This document shows positions 8,030 to 17,167 of a DNA stretch of 22,649 nt, piece by piece; the stretch's first letter is position 1; each line of letters begins with the position of its first letter. The stretch comes from Bacteroidales bacterium. GTDB taxonomy: Bacteria; Bacteroidota; Bacteroidia; Bacteroidales; JAADGE01. Both the position numbers and the translations under genes were made by a program. The stretch lies in the NCBI GenBank assembly GCA_024762915.1, contig JANTGL010000007.1, forward strand, positions 1-22,649. Reading direction: 5' to 3'. The notes below the pieces were generated by a model. It was not told the origin of the DNA and made no database searches. It saw only the letters and a program-made list of their open reading frames with translations.

Positions 8030-9556
8030 ATGATAAAAAGAATACTTATATTGAGTTTCAGTATATTTAATATTTTCAATTCTGAAGCACAGATATACAA
8101 TATCCATAATTTCTATACGCAAAATATGTTCTATTATGCTCCGGCACATACCGGTGATAAAGAACAATTTGCAGCTTTTGCAGATTACAGAAATCATTTA
8201 ACGGGAATTCCCGATGCTGTTCAAACAGCTTCCGTCGGTTTACATTCTCCGATTACAAAAAAAATGAATCTAGGCGGTTTAATTAAAACGCAAAGAGTCG
8301 GATTATACGAAACATTATCCGGACGTTTGGATTATTCATTTCGCACCCATATTTCTGATAATCAAACAATCGGCTTGGGAATTAACGGCGGTATAATGCA
8401 ACGAAACCTAAATATTGATAATGCTGTTGTTGCCGACCCTAATGATCCGACTCTTTTTCCGGATTATGCTAAGAAAATAATTTATTTTGCCGGGGCATCT
8501 TTAAACTATAAATTTAAAAACTTCAATTTTGATATCGGGATCCCTTCAATTTATCGTTCGACTGATTTGTTAAATACAAATTATTTTTCATTTTTATCTT
8601 TTGATATCTTTTCAAAAACTAAAATTTGGCAATTCCAACCGTCGGTTTTAGCTGTTTATAATTCATCAAAAATATTTGATTCACACATTAATTTTCTGAT
8701 AAATTACGATAATATTTTATGGTTTCAACCGACTTATAAACTCAACGGCAGTATTGTTGTATCGGCAGGTGTTAACTTAAAAAAAATAGGTATCGGCTAT
8801 GCTTATGAGACCAATTCAGGCTCCTTATCATACATCGGCGGGGCATCCCATGAGATTATTCTGACATACGGCTTCTTTAAAAATCGATTGCACACCGAAG
8901 ATTCCGTATATAGTGATTCTTATAACAATCCGAAATTGAAAGGCAAAATTAACGGAAAAACTTATGAAGAATACGTAACATCAAACAATTACGGTTTTTA
9001 TAATAATATTATGGAATTAACCGACTCCATCCACAAAGAAGAAGTTAAAAAACAAGATTCAATAAATGCCCTTGCTAATCAAGATTCGATTAAGCTAGCT
9101 CTTTTAAATCAAGCCAAAAGAGATTCTGTAAATCAAGCCCGTATTGCCTTATTGGAGCAGACAAAAAAGGACTCTGTACGTCAACATGCACTTAGACATT
9201 TAAATGATGATGAATTAAAAATTTTGCAAAAAGGCGTTCATTTTGAATTAAGTTCTGCCATGCTTACGCAAGAAGCTCGAAATTATCTCGATTCGATTGC
9301 AAAACTGATTATTAAAAATAAGAATATTAAGGTTTTAATTACGGGTTATACCTGCGATTTAGGTTCGGAAGCAGTGAATTTAAGATTTTCAACAGACCGT
9401 GCAGAATCCGTAAAATATTATTTGATTCAACAGGGTGTTCCGCCGGAAAGAGTCAGTACAAATGCCGGCTTAGATGCCGAACCGGTGGCACCGAATACAA
9501 GCGAGGCAAACAGAAAATTAAACAGACGGATTAGTTTTTCGATAATTAAAGAATAG
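8030..9556 (+). CDS. PorP/SprF-type outer membrane protein fused to an OmpA peptidoglycan-binding domain
   Basis: The protein is 508 residues with a signal peptide at 1-20. Residues ~20-285 match the PorP/SprF family: QIYNIHNFYTQNMFYYAPAHTG at the mature start, then DYRNHLTGIPDAVQTASVGLHSPI, then repeated membrane beta strands ending in EIILTYGFF. Residues ~330-395 are a charged helical linker with recurrent DSI/DSV steps about 12-16 residues apart, probably a coiled coil. Residues 400-508 are an OmpA-like domain: VHFELSSAMLTQEARNYLDSIA, then ITGYTCDLGSE, RFSTDRAESVKYYL and NRRISF. PorP/SprF proteins assist T9SS export or anchoring of a neighbouring type B cargo. The OmpA end would tie the barrel to peptidoglycan. 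PorP/SprF proteins usually stop after the barrel at about 300-350 residues, so the fusion is notable. It lies 45 bp after the cargo gene and is probably co-transcribed with it. Confidence 0.88.
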   Translation: MIKRILILSFSIFNIFNSEAQIYNIHNFYTQNMFYYAPAHTGDKEQFAAFADYRNHLTGIPDAVQTASVGLHSPITKKMNLGGLIKTQRVGLYETLSGRLDYSFRTHISDNQTIGLGINGGIMQRNLNIDNAVVADPNDPTLFPDYAKKIIYFAGASLNYKFKNFNFDIGIPSIYRSTDLLNTNYFSFLSFDIFSKTKIWQFQPSVLAVYNSSKIFDSHINFLINYDNILWFQPTYKLNGSIVVSAGVNLKKIGIGYAYETNSGSLSYIGGASHEIILTYGFFKNRLHTEDSVYSDSYNNPKLKGKINGKTYEEYVTSNNYGFYNNIMELTDSIHKEEVKKQDSINALANQDSIKLALLNQAKRDSVNQARIALLEQTKKDSVRQHALRHLNDDELKILQKGVHFELSSAMLTQEARNYLDSIAKLIIKNKNIKVLITGYTCDLGSEAVNLRFSTDRAESVKYYLIQQGVPPERVSTNAGLDAEPVAPNTSEANRKLNRRISFSIIKE

Positions 9557-9558
9557 AA

Positions 9559-9583
9559 GGATTCAGAGCTTTTTTCAGAATCC
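9559..9583. terminator. Weak hairpin between convergent genes
   Basis: Arms ggattc (9559-9564) and gaatcc (9578-9583) enclose a 13-nt loop containing six T residues. It lies just past the stop of the PorP-OmpA gene. The stem is short and there is no T tract after it, so termination is only a possibility. Confidence 0.3.
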
Positions 9584-9642
9584 GGTACAAGTATTTCAGG
9601 AAATATGATTATACAGTTTTTCCGCTGTTACACCTTAGTTTT

Positions 9643-10908
9643 TTATTTTAATATCATTCGAACTTTTTCAATTTTCGGTCCGTTAATTTCAATAACTTCG
9701 AATAAATAATTTTCAGTTTCAATAATCTCATTTATTTTCGGAATTTGCTCATATAAAAAGAAAATATATCCTGCCAGCGTTTCAAATTCCTCAGATTCAG
9801 GAAGTTCAAATTTATACTTTTCATTCAAATAATCGATTTCAATACGTGCCGAAAAAATAAATTCCCTGTCATTTATTTGTGTTTCGGTATGCAAATCTGC
9901 ATCATGTTCATCTTCTATTTCTCCGAAAATCTCTTCAATAATATCTTCCATAGTCACAATTCCGGAAGTTCCGCCGAATTCATCAACAACCAATGCAACA
10001 CTTTTATGTTCTTTCAAAAGTTTGTTCAGTAACTTATTGGCTTGCATGGTTTCAGGAACAATCGGCATTTGAGATAATGCGGATTTTATGGTTTTTGTTT
10101 GTTTAAATATCGCTAAAGTATGTACATAACCGATTATATTATCAATATTATCTTTATAAATAAAGATTTTTGAAAACCCGCTTTCAATAAACTTATTTTT
10201 TACGGATTCAATCTCGGCAATCACATTTTCGGCAACAATTTCATTTCGAGGAATCATACATTCTCGAATTTTCGTTTCCGAAAAATCCAAAGCATTCTTA
10301 AAAATTTTAACATCTCCGGAATTTTCGAAATTTTCATCTGTTTCAACTTCCGTTTCGGCCAAAAAATAATCTAAATCGATTTTTTTTAAACTTGTTTTAC
10401 CTTTTTCAAAATTTATCTTACGACCTTTAAACAAAGCAATAAACCAAACAGAAAACCAAACACTGAATTTTGCAATCGGATACAATAAAACATAAAACAT
10501 GAAAACCGGAAAAGCCAATTTAGAAAGAAAGAAATTAGAATTTTGTTTAAAAATTGTTTTAGGCAAGAATTCAGCAGTAACCAGAATCAAAACTGTTGAT
10601 AACAAGGTTTGAATTAATAATATTACAAAATCATTAGTACTCAACCATCTCTCAATATAAGGTTCGGCAACTTTTGCAAAGAAAATTCCGTATATTACCA
10701 AAGCAATGTTATTTCCGACCAACATTGTCGAAATATATTGCCCGGGATTATTCGTAAATATTTTAATAATCCCTGAAGACGTGTTTTTTTGTTTCTTATC
10801 GACTTCAATCTTTAAACGATTCGCAGACACAAAAGCAATCTCCATTCCCGAAAAAAAAGCAGAAAAAACCAATGAGATTAAAATGAATAAAAAACCGGAT
10901 GTTAACAT
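9643..10908 (-). CDS. CNNM/CorC (HlyC) family membrane protein with CBS pair
   Basis: The protein is 421 residues. Residues 1-160 are the DUF21/CNNM membrane domain: an N-terminal helix with SAFFSGMEIAFVSANRLKIE (a family signature), TMLVGNNIALVIYG, and VTAEFLPKTIF. Residues ~215-330 are the CBS pair, with ECMIPRNEIV at its start and ALVVDEFGGTSGIVTMEDIIEEIFGEI at its end. Residues ~345-421 are the CorC/HlyC C-terminal domain, with EFETLAGYIFFLYEQIP. Members are linked to Mg2+ or other divalent cation transport in the inner membrane. A Bacteroidota paralogue, GldE, is linked to gliding, but no other gld gene is nearby to support that name. It converges on the PorP-OmpA gene and diverges from the histidine kinase operon. 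Confidence 0.9.
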   Translation of the reverse strand: MLTSGFLFILISLVFSAFFSGMEIAFVSANRLKIEVDKKQKNTSSGIIKIFTNNPGQYISTMLVGNNIALVIYGIFFAKVAEPYIERWLSTNDFVILLIQTLLSTVLILVTAEFLPKTIFKQNSNFFLSKLAFPVFMFYVLLYPIAKFSVWFSVWFIALFKGRKINFEKGKTSLKKIDLDYFLAETEVETDENFENSGDVKIFKNALDFSETKIRECMIPRNEIVAENVIAEIESVKNKFIESGFSKIFIYKDNIDNIIGYVHTLAIFKQTKTIKSALSQMPIVPETMQANKLLNKLLKEHKSVALVVDEFGGTSGIVTMEDIIEEIFGEIEDEHDADLHTETQINDREFIFSARIEIDYLNEKYKFELPESEEFETLAGYIFFLYEQIPKINEIIETENYLFEVIEINGPKIEKVRMILK

Positions 10909-10980
10909 TCTGTTATGTTATTAAACAATTACTTTTAAGTTAAATATTAAATTAAAAATATAAAATTAAAATATTTCTGT

Positions 10981-10988
10981 TAATTTTG
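10981..10988 (+). promoter_or_regulatory. -7 element (TAATTTTG) of the histidine kinase operon; it decides the start codon
   Basis: TAATTTTG is an exact TAnnTTTG and predicts transcription starting near 10992. A TTG codon at 10990 that would extend the kinase frame by six residues would then lie at or before the transcription start, so the ATG at 11008 is preferred. No TTG is present at the -33 position. Confidence 0.45.
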
Positions 10989-11007
10989 TTTGAAAGTTTG
11001 CAAATTA

Positions 11008-12630
11008 ATGAAGATTTCGAATATTAAAAAAATAAAAACACTGGAAGAAGAGAATAAAAGACTTCATGATGAATTGCGCTTAATAAAATCTGATTTCAAG
11101 TTGTTATATAAAAGATATTCAGAGATTTTTCATATCATTCCGATTGGTGTTTTATTGTTCGATCAGCATTTAAAAGTTATTGAAACCAACAAAACATTTC
11201 TTGAAATTTTTCATATTGAACAAGCTCAAATCATTAATTTTAATCTTGCGGAAATAAGTGATAAAAGGATTTTACCGGCATTTTTGCAAATTAAAAAAGG
11301 ATTCGAAGGATTTTATGACGGAGAATATCGTACGACATTCAAAAAATTGGATCTTTATATTTCCGTACACACAAAACCCTTTTCTTTTGAATATGAAGAT
11401 GAAATTATTAAGGGGGGAATTGCACTGTTTAAAGATATTACCGAACACACATTGGCAGAAAGTGCCGTTAACAAATCATATGATACATTCCAAAGAGTTA
11501 CGGATAATGTAAATGCCGTCATTTATGTAATTGACCCTGCAAATTACAAAATTCTCTTTATGAACAGTAAAGCGAATCAAGTTTTCGGTGAAAAGGTCGG
11601 GAAAATTTGTTACAAAGAATTCTTTAACAGAACAAATTCTTGCGAAACCTGTCAAGTAAATATTCTCAAAGAAAAAAATACTTCGATAGGGATTTTTTCA
11701 GAAACGGAATATTTTGAAGAAAAAACAGAACAATGGTTTCAATTATCATATGGTTTTATTGAATGGATTGATAACAGAAAAGTAATGCTGTTAACGTCAA
11801 TAGACATTTCAGAGGTAAAAAAAACTCAAAAAGAATACATTCATCAAAGCAAAGAATTTGAAGATGCTCTACAAAAATTGACTCAACAAAACGAACATAT
11901 TAATAAACAATCAGAAGAATTAAAAGTATCCGGTGCCATTAAAGATACCATGTTTTCAATCATTGCTCATGATCTCAGAGGTCCGGTCGGTAATATTACA
12001 ACGGCATTGGATATTATCAGAGATGACATTAACGAACTCAATAAAGACGAGATTTTGGATATTATTAAGCCCTTAAGAAATTCTGCCGGAGCAGCATACA
12101 ATCTTTTAGTAAATCTTTTATTCTGGGCAAAAAACGAAAGCGGAGAAACCTTCTTCATCAAAGATGAAATATTATTAAATGACATAATTGATGATGTGTT
12201 AATCCTTTTCGGTCCGAATATCGAAACAAAAAATATTAACTTAACGGATCATACGGATAAAGAATATTTTATATCTGCAGATGAACACATGGTTAATACG
12301 ATTATTCGAAATTTAGTTTCAAATGCGGTAAAATATACGAAGGAAAACGGGAAGATTATTCTTGATACGAAAGAAACAAGGGGAAAAGACGGAAAACAAT
12401 TTATTAAATTCTCCGTTGAAGATGACGGTATCGGGATTTCCGATGAAAATATTTCAAAAATCTTTAACTCTAAAGAGTTTTTTTCCACATACGGTACCAA
12501 CAAAGAAAAAGGAACCGGAATCGGTATCATTTTGATTAAAGATTTTATTGAAAAACACAAAGGATATCTGGAAATTGAAAGTGAAAGCAATAAAGGTACA
12601 AAAATTTCAGTTTTTTTTCCGCTGGATTAA
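11008..12630 (+). CDS. PAS-PAS sensor histidine kinase
   Basis: The protein is 540 residues from ATG 11008; the six extra residues from TTG 10990 are rejected on promoter position. There is no signal peptide or membrane segment, so it should be cytoplasmic. Residues 1-30 are a coiled coil, PAS1 is ~36-146 and PAS2 ~160-275. PAS2 carries a Cys cluster (C201, then SCETC with C212 and C215), a pattern seen in PAS domains thought to sense redox or metal. A coiled coil (~275-315) leads to the HisKA box FSIIAHDLRGPVG with phospho-acceptor His321. The ATPase has N box NLVSNAVKYTKENG (~435-448), G1 box DDGIGI, and G2 box GTGIGI followed by a typical helix. It lacks a receiver domain and no response regulator lies in the window. 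It is the first gene of an operon with two membrane sensor proteins (12-nt gap), which may feed it signals. Confidence 0.92.
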   Translation: MKISNIKKIKTLEEENKRLHDELRLIKSDFKLLYKRYSEIFHIIPIGVLLFDQHLKVIETNKTFLEIFHIEQAQIINFNLAEISDKRILPAFLQIKKGFEGFYDGEYRTTFKKLDLYISVHTKPFSFEYEDEIIKGGIALFKDITEHTLAESAVNKSYDTFQRVTDNVNAVIYVIDPANYKILFMNSKANQVFGEKVGKICYKEFFNRTNSCETCQVNILKEKNTSIGIFSETEYFEEKTEQWFQLSYGFIEWIDNRKVMLLTSIDISEVKKTQKEYIHQSKEFEDALQKLTQQNEHINKQSEELKVSGAIKDTMFSIIAHDLRGPVGNITTALDIIRDDINELNKDEILDIIKPLRNSAGAAYNLLVNLLFWAKNESGETFFIKDEILLNDIIDDVLILFGPNIETKNINLTDHTDKEYFISADEHMVNTIIRNLVSNAVKYTKENGKIILDTKETRGKDGKQFIKFSVEDDGIGISDENISKIFNSKEFFSTYGTNKEKGTGIGIILIKDFIEKHKGYLEIESESNKGTKISVFFPLD

Positions 12631-12642
12631 ATTATCAACACA

Positions 12643-14865
12643 TTGAAAAATTTAACAGAAAAATACAAAGCAATTGCAAGTATTATTTTTATACTTCTGA
12701 TTGTTATATTCAGTAGTTTTATTCTTTTTAATTCATTTGAAAAAATATACTTTTCCGGAAATGAAAATGATAATATAAATACCCTTAATCAAGCAGAAAA
12801 TCTTCTTTTTAAACAATATGCTCAAAATAAACAAACCCTGATTTCTGCACAACGGTTTATTAATTTTATTTTTGAAGACCCTCAAAACATCCGAATAGAT
12901 TCATCAAATCTTATTAAGCTTAAAGCTCAAAAAAAGGATCAATCATATTATAAAACATTTGAACTTCCTTCCGTTAACATCAAGAATCAATCAACTTATA
13001 ATCTTAATGCACTTGTTGACAAACAGTTGTATATTAATAATGTGTTTTGTGAAATTTGGCAAAAATCCGGAAATAACTTTGTCAGAATTGCATCGGGAAA
13101 GCCGAGTGAAAAAAATAAATTTATTTTCATCAATTCTGCTGAAGAACCGGCACAAACCCTTTTGGCCGGAAGTGAATATATCGAAAATGTTCAAACGAAA
13201 TCAGATTTAAATTATATTTCATCATTTCCTGTTTATTACGACGGGAAAATAAGCTTTTTTGTAAGTATTGAAAATAACAATAATATGTTATCTTCTGTTA
13301 GTTTATTAAATCCTGAGCTTACAAGTAAAATCCTGATTATTAATAAAGAAGGGATAATAATTTCAGGAAATGAAGATAAAAATAATTTACCCGATGAATT
13401 AAATCTCGACAAAAATATAATGCAAAGTGTCGAAAATTTAAAAATGAAAAAGTTTGACAATAAAACCTTATATTTTCGTTTTATCCCTGAGCTTTCTGTT
13501 TATATCGGATATATACATACTGATTTTGAAACAAATCCGGTTTTGATTAAATCGAAAAAATCCGTCTTCTTCGTTTTTTTAAGTTTGGCAATTATATGTG
13601 TATTATTTTATATTTTTCTCGCATACAGATATAAACAAAAACAATCAAAGCATCTTTATAACTTAAAAAATTTGCTCCCTCAAAAATCGGATAATCTGAA
13701 CTCTTTTGAAAAAATTACGGCTTCATTTCGTCAATACATTTCTGAAATAAATATAATTATTTCTGATATCGTAAAAGGAAAATACGACTCAAAAATTAAT
13801 GAAACCTACAAAACCGACAAATTATATTCCGGCATAAGAATAATACAAAATGAATTTTTGAAAATTAAACAACAAGAAACAAATCAAATAACTGAACTTA
13901 AACTTAAAGAAGATTTTGATAAATCTGCGATACAAATATCCGAAATTCTTCAATACGCATCTGCACTTGAAGACTTATCCCAAAAAATAATCAAGCAAAT
14001 TTCAGAATTTATCGGTGCTGAACAAATTGCACTATTTATTGTTGAAGAAGATCTTAAAAATAATAAATCGTTAAAAATGTCGGCAAGTTATGCTTATTCA
14101 AAACAAAGAACCGGCAATAAAGAGTTAAGCATTAACGAAGGGTTGATCGGAAGAGCCTATTTAGAGAAAAAATCAATTTTTTTAACAGAAATACCTGATA
14201 ATTACACTTTTATCGAATCAGGTTTCGGCTTTCAAAAACCAAATTGTCTGTTAATTATTCCCTTAATTTTTAATAATGACGTACAAGCGTTGATAGAATT
14301 AGGAAGTATTAACATTTTAGAGGATTATCAAATAAAATTCCTCGAAGATATCGGTGAAAATATTGCATCAACCATTGCAAACTTAAAGCATTCAAAACAA
14401 ACCGAAATACTTCTTAAACAAACAACCGAACAATCTCAAGAAATTGAAGATCAAAGAAAGACTCTGGAAGAAAAAATTAATACACATCGTAAGCAAAACA
14501 GAAATCTGGACAAACAAATTCTTCAATTAATAGAAATTATTGACTCTATAAAATCCGTTTCTTTTCTTATTGAATACGATTTAAAAGGGAATATTATGGA
14601 TGTGAGTTCGAAAGTCATAAATCTATTTGAATCCGATAAAGAAGATTTTATTTCTAAATCACATAAAGATATTATTAAATCTGAAAAATATTCTCAAATC
14701 TATCAAAGCTTTTGGGATGATTTAAGCGCTAATAAAACACAATATATTGAAGAAGTCCTGTATGCAGGAAATAAAGAAATAACAATGAAACAAACCTATG
14801 TTCCCATAAGAAATGTCAGAAGAAAAATATACAGAATTTTATCAATCGGTACAATTATAGAGTAA
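12643..14865 (+). CDS. Membrane sensor protein: periplasmic domain, GAF, coiled coil, PAS, no output domain
   Basis: The protein is 740 residues from a TTG start, 12 nt after the kinase stop. No ATG precedes the first membrane helix, so TTG is well supported. Helix 1 is at ~11-30, a periplasmic sensing domain of Cache-like size at ~35-300, and helix 2 at ~305-327. A helical linker (~340-430) follows, then a GAF domain (~433-580; SINEGLIGRAYLEKKSIFL, EIPDNY, SGFGFQKPNCLLIIPLIF, ALIELGS). A Lys/Gln-rich coiled coil (583-628) leads to a PAS-like domain (~632-740; VSFLIEYDLKGNIMDVSSKV). The protein ends there, with no HisKA, HATPase, GGDEF, MCP or helix-turn-helix. It shares this order with the next gene and is probably its paralogue. 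Both may act as signal inputs for the adjacent kinase or another partner. The function is inferred from architecture only. Confidence 0.82.
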   Translation: MKNLTEKYKAIASIIFILLIVIFSSFILFNSFEKIYFSGNENDNINTLNQAENLLFKQYAQNKQTLISAQRFINFIFEDPQNIRIDSSNLIKLKAQKKDQSYYKTFELPSVNIKNQSTYNLNALVDKQLYINNVFCEIWQKSGNNFVRIASGKPSEKNKFIFINSAEEPAQTLLAGSEYIENVQTKSDLNYISSFPVYYDGKISFFVSIENNNNMLSSVSLLNPELTSKILIINKEGIIISGNEDKNNLPDELNLDKNIMQSVENLKMKKFDNKTLYFRFIPELSVYIGYIHTDFETNPVLIKSKKSVFFVFLSLAIICVLFYIFLAYRYKQKQSKHLYNLKNLLPQKSDNLNSFEKITASFRQYISEINIIISDIVKGKYDSKINETYKTDKLYSGIRIIQNEFLKIKQQETNQITELKLKEDFDKSAIQISEILQYASALEDLSQKIIKQISEFIGAEQIALFIVEEDLKNNKSLKMSASYAYSKQRTGNKELSINEGLIGRAYLEKKSIFLTEIPDNYTFIESGFGFQKPNCLLIIPLIFNNDVQALIELGSINILEDYQIKFLEDIGENIASTIANLKHSKQTEILLKQTTEQSQEIEDQRKTLEEKINTHRKQNRNLDKQILQLIEIIDSIKSVSFLIEYDLKGNIMDVSSKVINLFESDKEDFISKSHKDIIKSEKYSQIYQSFWDDLSANKTQYIEEVLYAGNKEITMKQTYVPIRNVRRKIYRILSIGTIIE

Positions 14866-14867
14866 CT

Positions 14868-17120
14868 GTGAAATTAATCAAAAACATATCAATTAATAAG
14901 CTGTTAATACGTATTGTTTTAATAACCTTTATTTTGTCCGTCGGAATAATTTCGACTGTTTCTGTTTTTAATTTAAAAGCGTATAAACAGAATCGAGATA
15001 TAAAGATTAATAAAATAACTTCCGAAAAAATTTCCGAAAGCATTAACGGAGAATTCGAAAAAGCAATTTTAACAACTCAATTAATTTCCCGAATTTTTAC
15101 TGATGAAAATACCGATATATCGGAAAAACTGAAAACAAAACTTGAAAACCTTATTAAATCTGATAACGGCATACAAGGATTATATGTATTTATCGGAGAC
15201 CCTTCTTTGTATACGGACATTAAAAAAAATCTTTTCAGAGATACGACGGATAATTTCAGCACTTTATCCCTAAATAAAACAGGAAACACCGTTCATTCTT
15301 CTTTTTTTGAAACCGATGAATTAAAAATAAATCCCTTAGATTTTAATAAACTGACTAAAAACACAGATATTTTAATTTCGGAACCGTTTAAAATAAAAAC
15401 AGGCAAAAAATCTGAGTATGTCATCGGATTCACATCTCCTTTTTATCATAGAAATAAGATAACAGGTTTTATATCTGTCCGGTACAAAGCTCGAACCTTC
15501 GTCTCAATGATTGCTGAAAATAAGCTTCAGAAATGCAATTTTATCCTTTTATCACCTGAAAAAAGCATTATTGCATATTCCGGAAATACACAAAATATCG
15601 GTAAAAATATTTTAAATCTTCACGGAAAAGAATTCAATTTATACAATCAATTACATCAAACGAAACAACACATTCCCGGGAATATCTCAAAAATATTACC
15701 GAGTGATACGGATAGGGAATTTGAATTTTTAAGTTCTTGCACGGCATCTTCCGATAAAAATTACAGAAATTTGTTAATCCTTTTTATTATCATAAGTTCG
15801 GCCGTTTTTATTATCGGAATTTTGTTGATATTATATCTTATCCGCAAATCATTTCTGCCGTTTAAAAGAATAATCAATTCAACCGAAATGCTGAGTAAAG
15901 GAGTAAGCCCGGTTGAAAAAACTGACGATTTACCGCCTGAATACAAAAATACGGCAACTAATTTGAATAAAATTTCACAATTTTACAATGGGATATCTGC
16001 ATTTTCGGAGCACATTATTTCTGGAAATTTTAACTTTCATCTGGAAGAACGTTCTGAAAATGACAATCCTTCAAAAGCTTTAAATAAAATTTCGGATTTT
16101 CTCAAAGACCGAAAAGAAGAACAAACAAGTGAAGAAAGAGAAACGTCACTTCAGCTATGGATGCGAAAAGGGCGTTTCGAAATTTCCGAAGCAGAACGTA
16201 ACAGTTCTAAGGATATTGCTAATCTTTCATACAATATTATCCGTTCCGTCGTAAATTATATTGATGCATTAATGGGCGGAATTTATTTGTATGACAAAGA
16301 AAACGAAGCTATTGAACTTATTTCGGCCTATGCTTATGAAACTCAAAAGCATTTTAATGTCCGTTTTAAGCCGGGCGAAGGAATCGTAGGAGCCTGTATT
16401 TTAGAAAAGAAAAAAGTTGTATTAAATAACATTCCTGAAGATTATATAAAAATTGCAACCGGCTTGGGCAGCGGGACACCTTCATTTATTGCCGTTATAC
16501 CGATTGTTTTTAAAAATGAAATAAATGCAGCCGTTGAAGTTGCTTTTATGAATAAACCCGAAGATTATAAAATAGAATTTATTGAACAACTGAGTGACAG
16601 CATCGGTGCTTGGATTGATGCTTCTCTTGTAAGCACTAAAACAGCCGAATTGTTGGAGATTTCACAAAAACAAACCAAAGAATTAGCTGATAAAGAAGAT
16701 GAATTAAACAAAAAAGTAACTGAATTACAAGAGATTCAAGAAAAAACCGCCGAAATTAATACCCGTTATGAAAGCATGCTTAATGCTGTTAATCAATCAA
16801 TTATGACCGTTGAATACACACTTGACGGAACCATCATTAATTGCAATTCCGTTTACACTGAAATAATGGGTTTTGAACCGGATGATATCAAAGGTAAAAA
16901 CGTATTGGAAATTGTTCAGGATCAATCCGAAAGTTTAAAACAAATTATTGAAGAAGTTAAAATAGGAAAAACAGTAAAAAAAGAGGTGAAACGCTATACA
17001 AAAGACGGAAAAGAAAAAACGCTTACGGCAACCTATACACCTTATCTTGATAAGGAAGGAAAAATCAGCCAAATTCTTTTCTTTGCATTTGACCTCATAA
17101 ATATTGATATAAATCAATAA
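14868..17120 (+). CDS. Membrane sensor protein: dCache-like, HAMP-like linker, GAF, coiled coil, PAS, no output domain
   Basis: The protein is 750 residues from a GTG start only 2 nt after the previous stop, indicating translational coupling. Helix 1 is at ~13-33. The periplasmic domain at ~45-285 has dCache features: an ISEPFKIKTGKKSEYVIGFT strand region, then PFYHRNKITGFISVRYK. Helix 2 is at ~301-325, followed by a HAMP-like linker (PFKRIINSTEMLSKG). The GAF domain at ~445-590 has KPGEGIVGACILEKKKVVL, NIPEDY and SGTPSFIAVIPIVF. A coiled coil (590-632) and a PAS domain (~633-742; VEYTLDGTIINCNSVYTEIMGFEPDDIKGK, a well-formed PAS core) follow. No catalytic or DNA-binding domain comes after the PAS. 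It resembles its neighbour domain for domain, and its PAS is closer to the canonical form. It may be a receptor that reports to the soluble kinase encoded upstream. Confidence 0.85.
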   Translation: MKLIKNISINKLLIRIVLITFILSVGIISTVSVFNLKAYKQNRDIKINKITSEKISESINGEFEKAILTTQLISRIFTDENTDISEKLKTKLENLIKSDNGIQGLYVFIGDPSLYTDIKKNLFRDTTDNFSTLSLNKTGNTVHSSFFETDELKINPLDFNKLTKNTDILISEPFKIKTGKKSEYVIGFTSPFYHRNKITGFISVRYKARTFVSMIAENKLQKCNFILLSPEKSIIAYSGNTQNIGKNILNLHGKEFNLYNQLHQTKQHIPGNISKILPSDTDREFEFLSSCTASSDKNYRNLLILFIIISSAVFIIGILLILYLIRKSFLPFKRIINSTEMLSKGVSPVEKTDDLPPEYKNTATNLNKISQFYNGISAFSEHIISGNFNFHLEERSENDNPSKALNKISDFLKDRKEEQTSEERETSLQLWMRKGRFEISEAERNSSKDIANLSYNIIRSVVNYIDALMGGIYLYDKENEAIELISAYAYETQKHFNVRFKPGEGIVGACILEKKKVVLNNIPEDYIKIATGLGSGTPSFIAVIPIVFKNEINAAVEVAFMNKPEDYKIEFIEQLSDSIGAWIDASLVSTKTAELLEISQKQTKELADKEDELNKKVTELQEIQEKTAEINTRYESMLNAVNQSIMTVEYTLDGTIINCNSVYTEIMGFEPDDIKGKNVLEIVQDQSESLKQIIEEVKIGKTVKKEVKRYTKDGKEKTLTATYTPYLDKEGKISQILFFAFDLINIDINQ

Positions 17121-17136
17121 ATAATTACGATATTTG
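17104..17136 (+). promoter_or_regulatory. Possible promoter of the dihydroorotate-dehydrogenase-like gene
   Basis: TTG at 17104-17106 lies 22 bp upstream of GATATTTG (17129-17136), which matches TAnnTTTG except for the first T. The first element overlaps the end of the preceding sensor gene. The spacing is one base longer than usual, so read-through from the sensor operon is an alternative. Confidence 0.35.
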
Positions 17137-17167
17137 CGAATAATTTACAAAACAAAAATTTCATAAA

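Noticed and set aside
9643..10908. Gliding protein GldE
   Set aside because: The domains fit the broad CNNM/CorC family and no gldD or other gliding gene is adjacent, so the specific name is not supported.
14401..14865. Truncated histidine kinase missing its catalytic domain by frameshift
   Set aside because: The next gene starts 2 nt after the stop with its own signal-anchor helix and the same architecture, and no kinase remnants were seen in other frames, so the short form looks natural.
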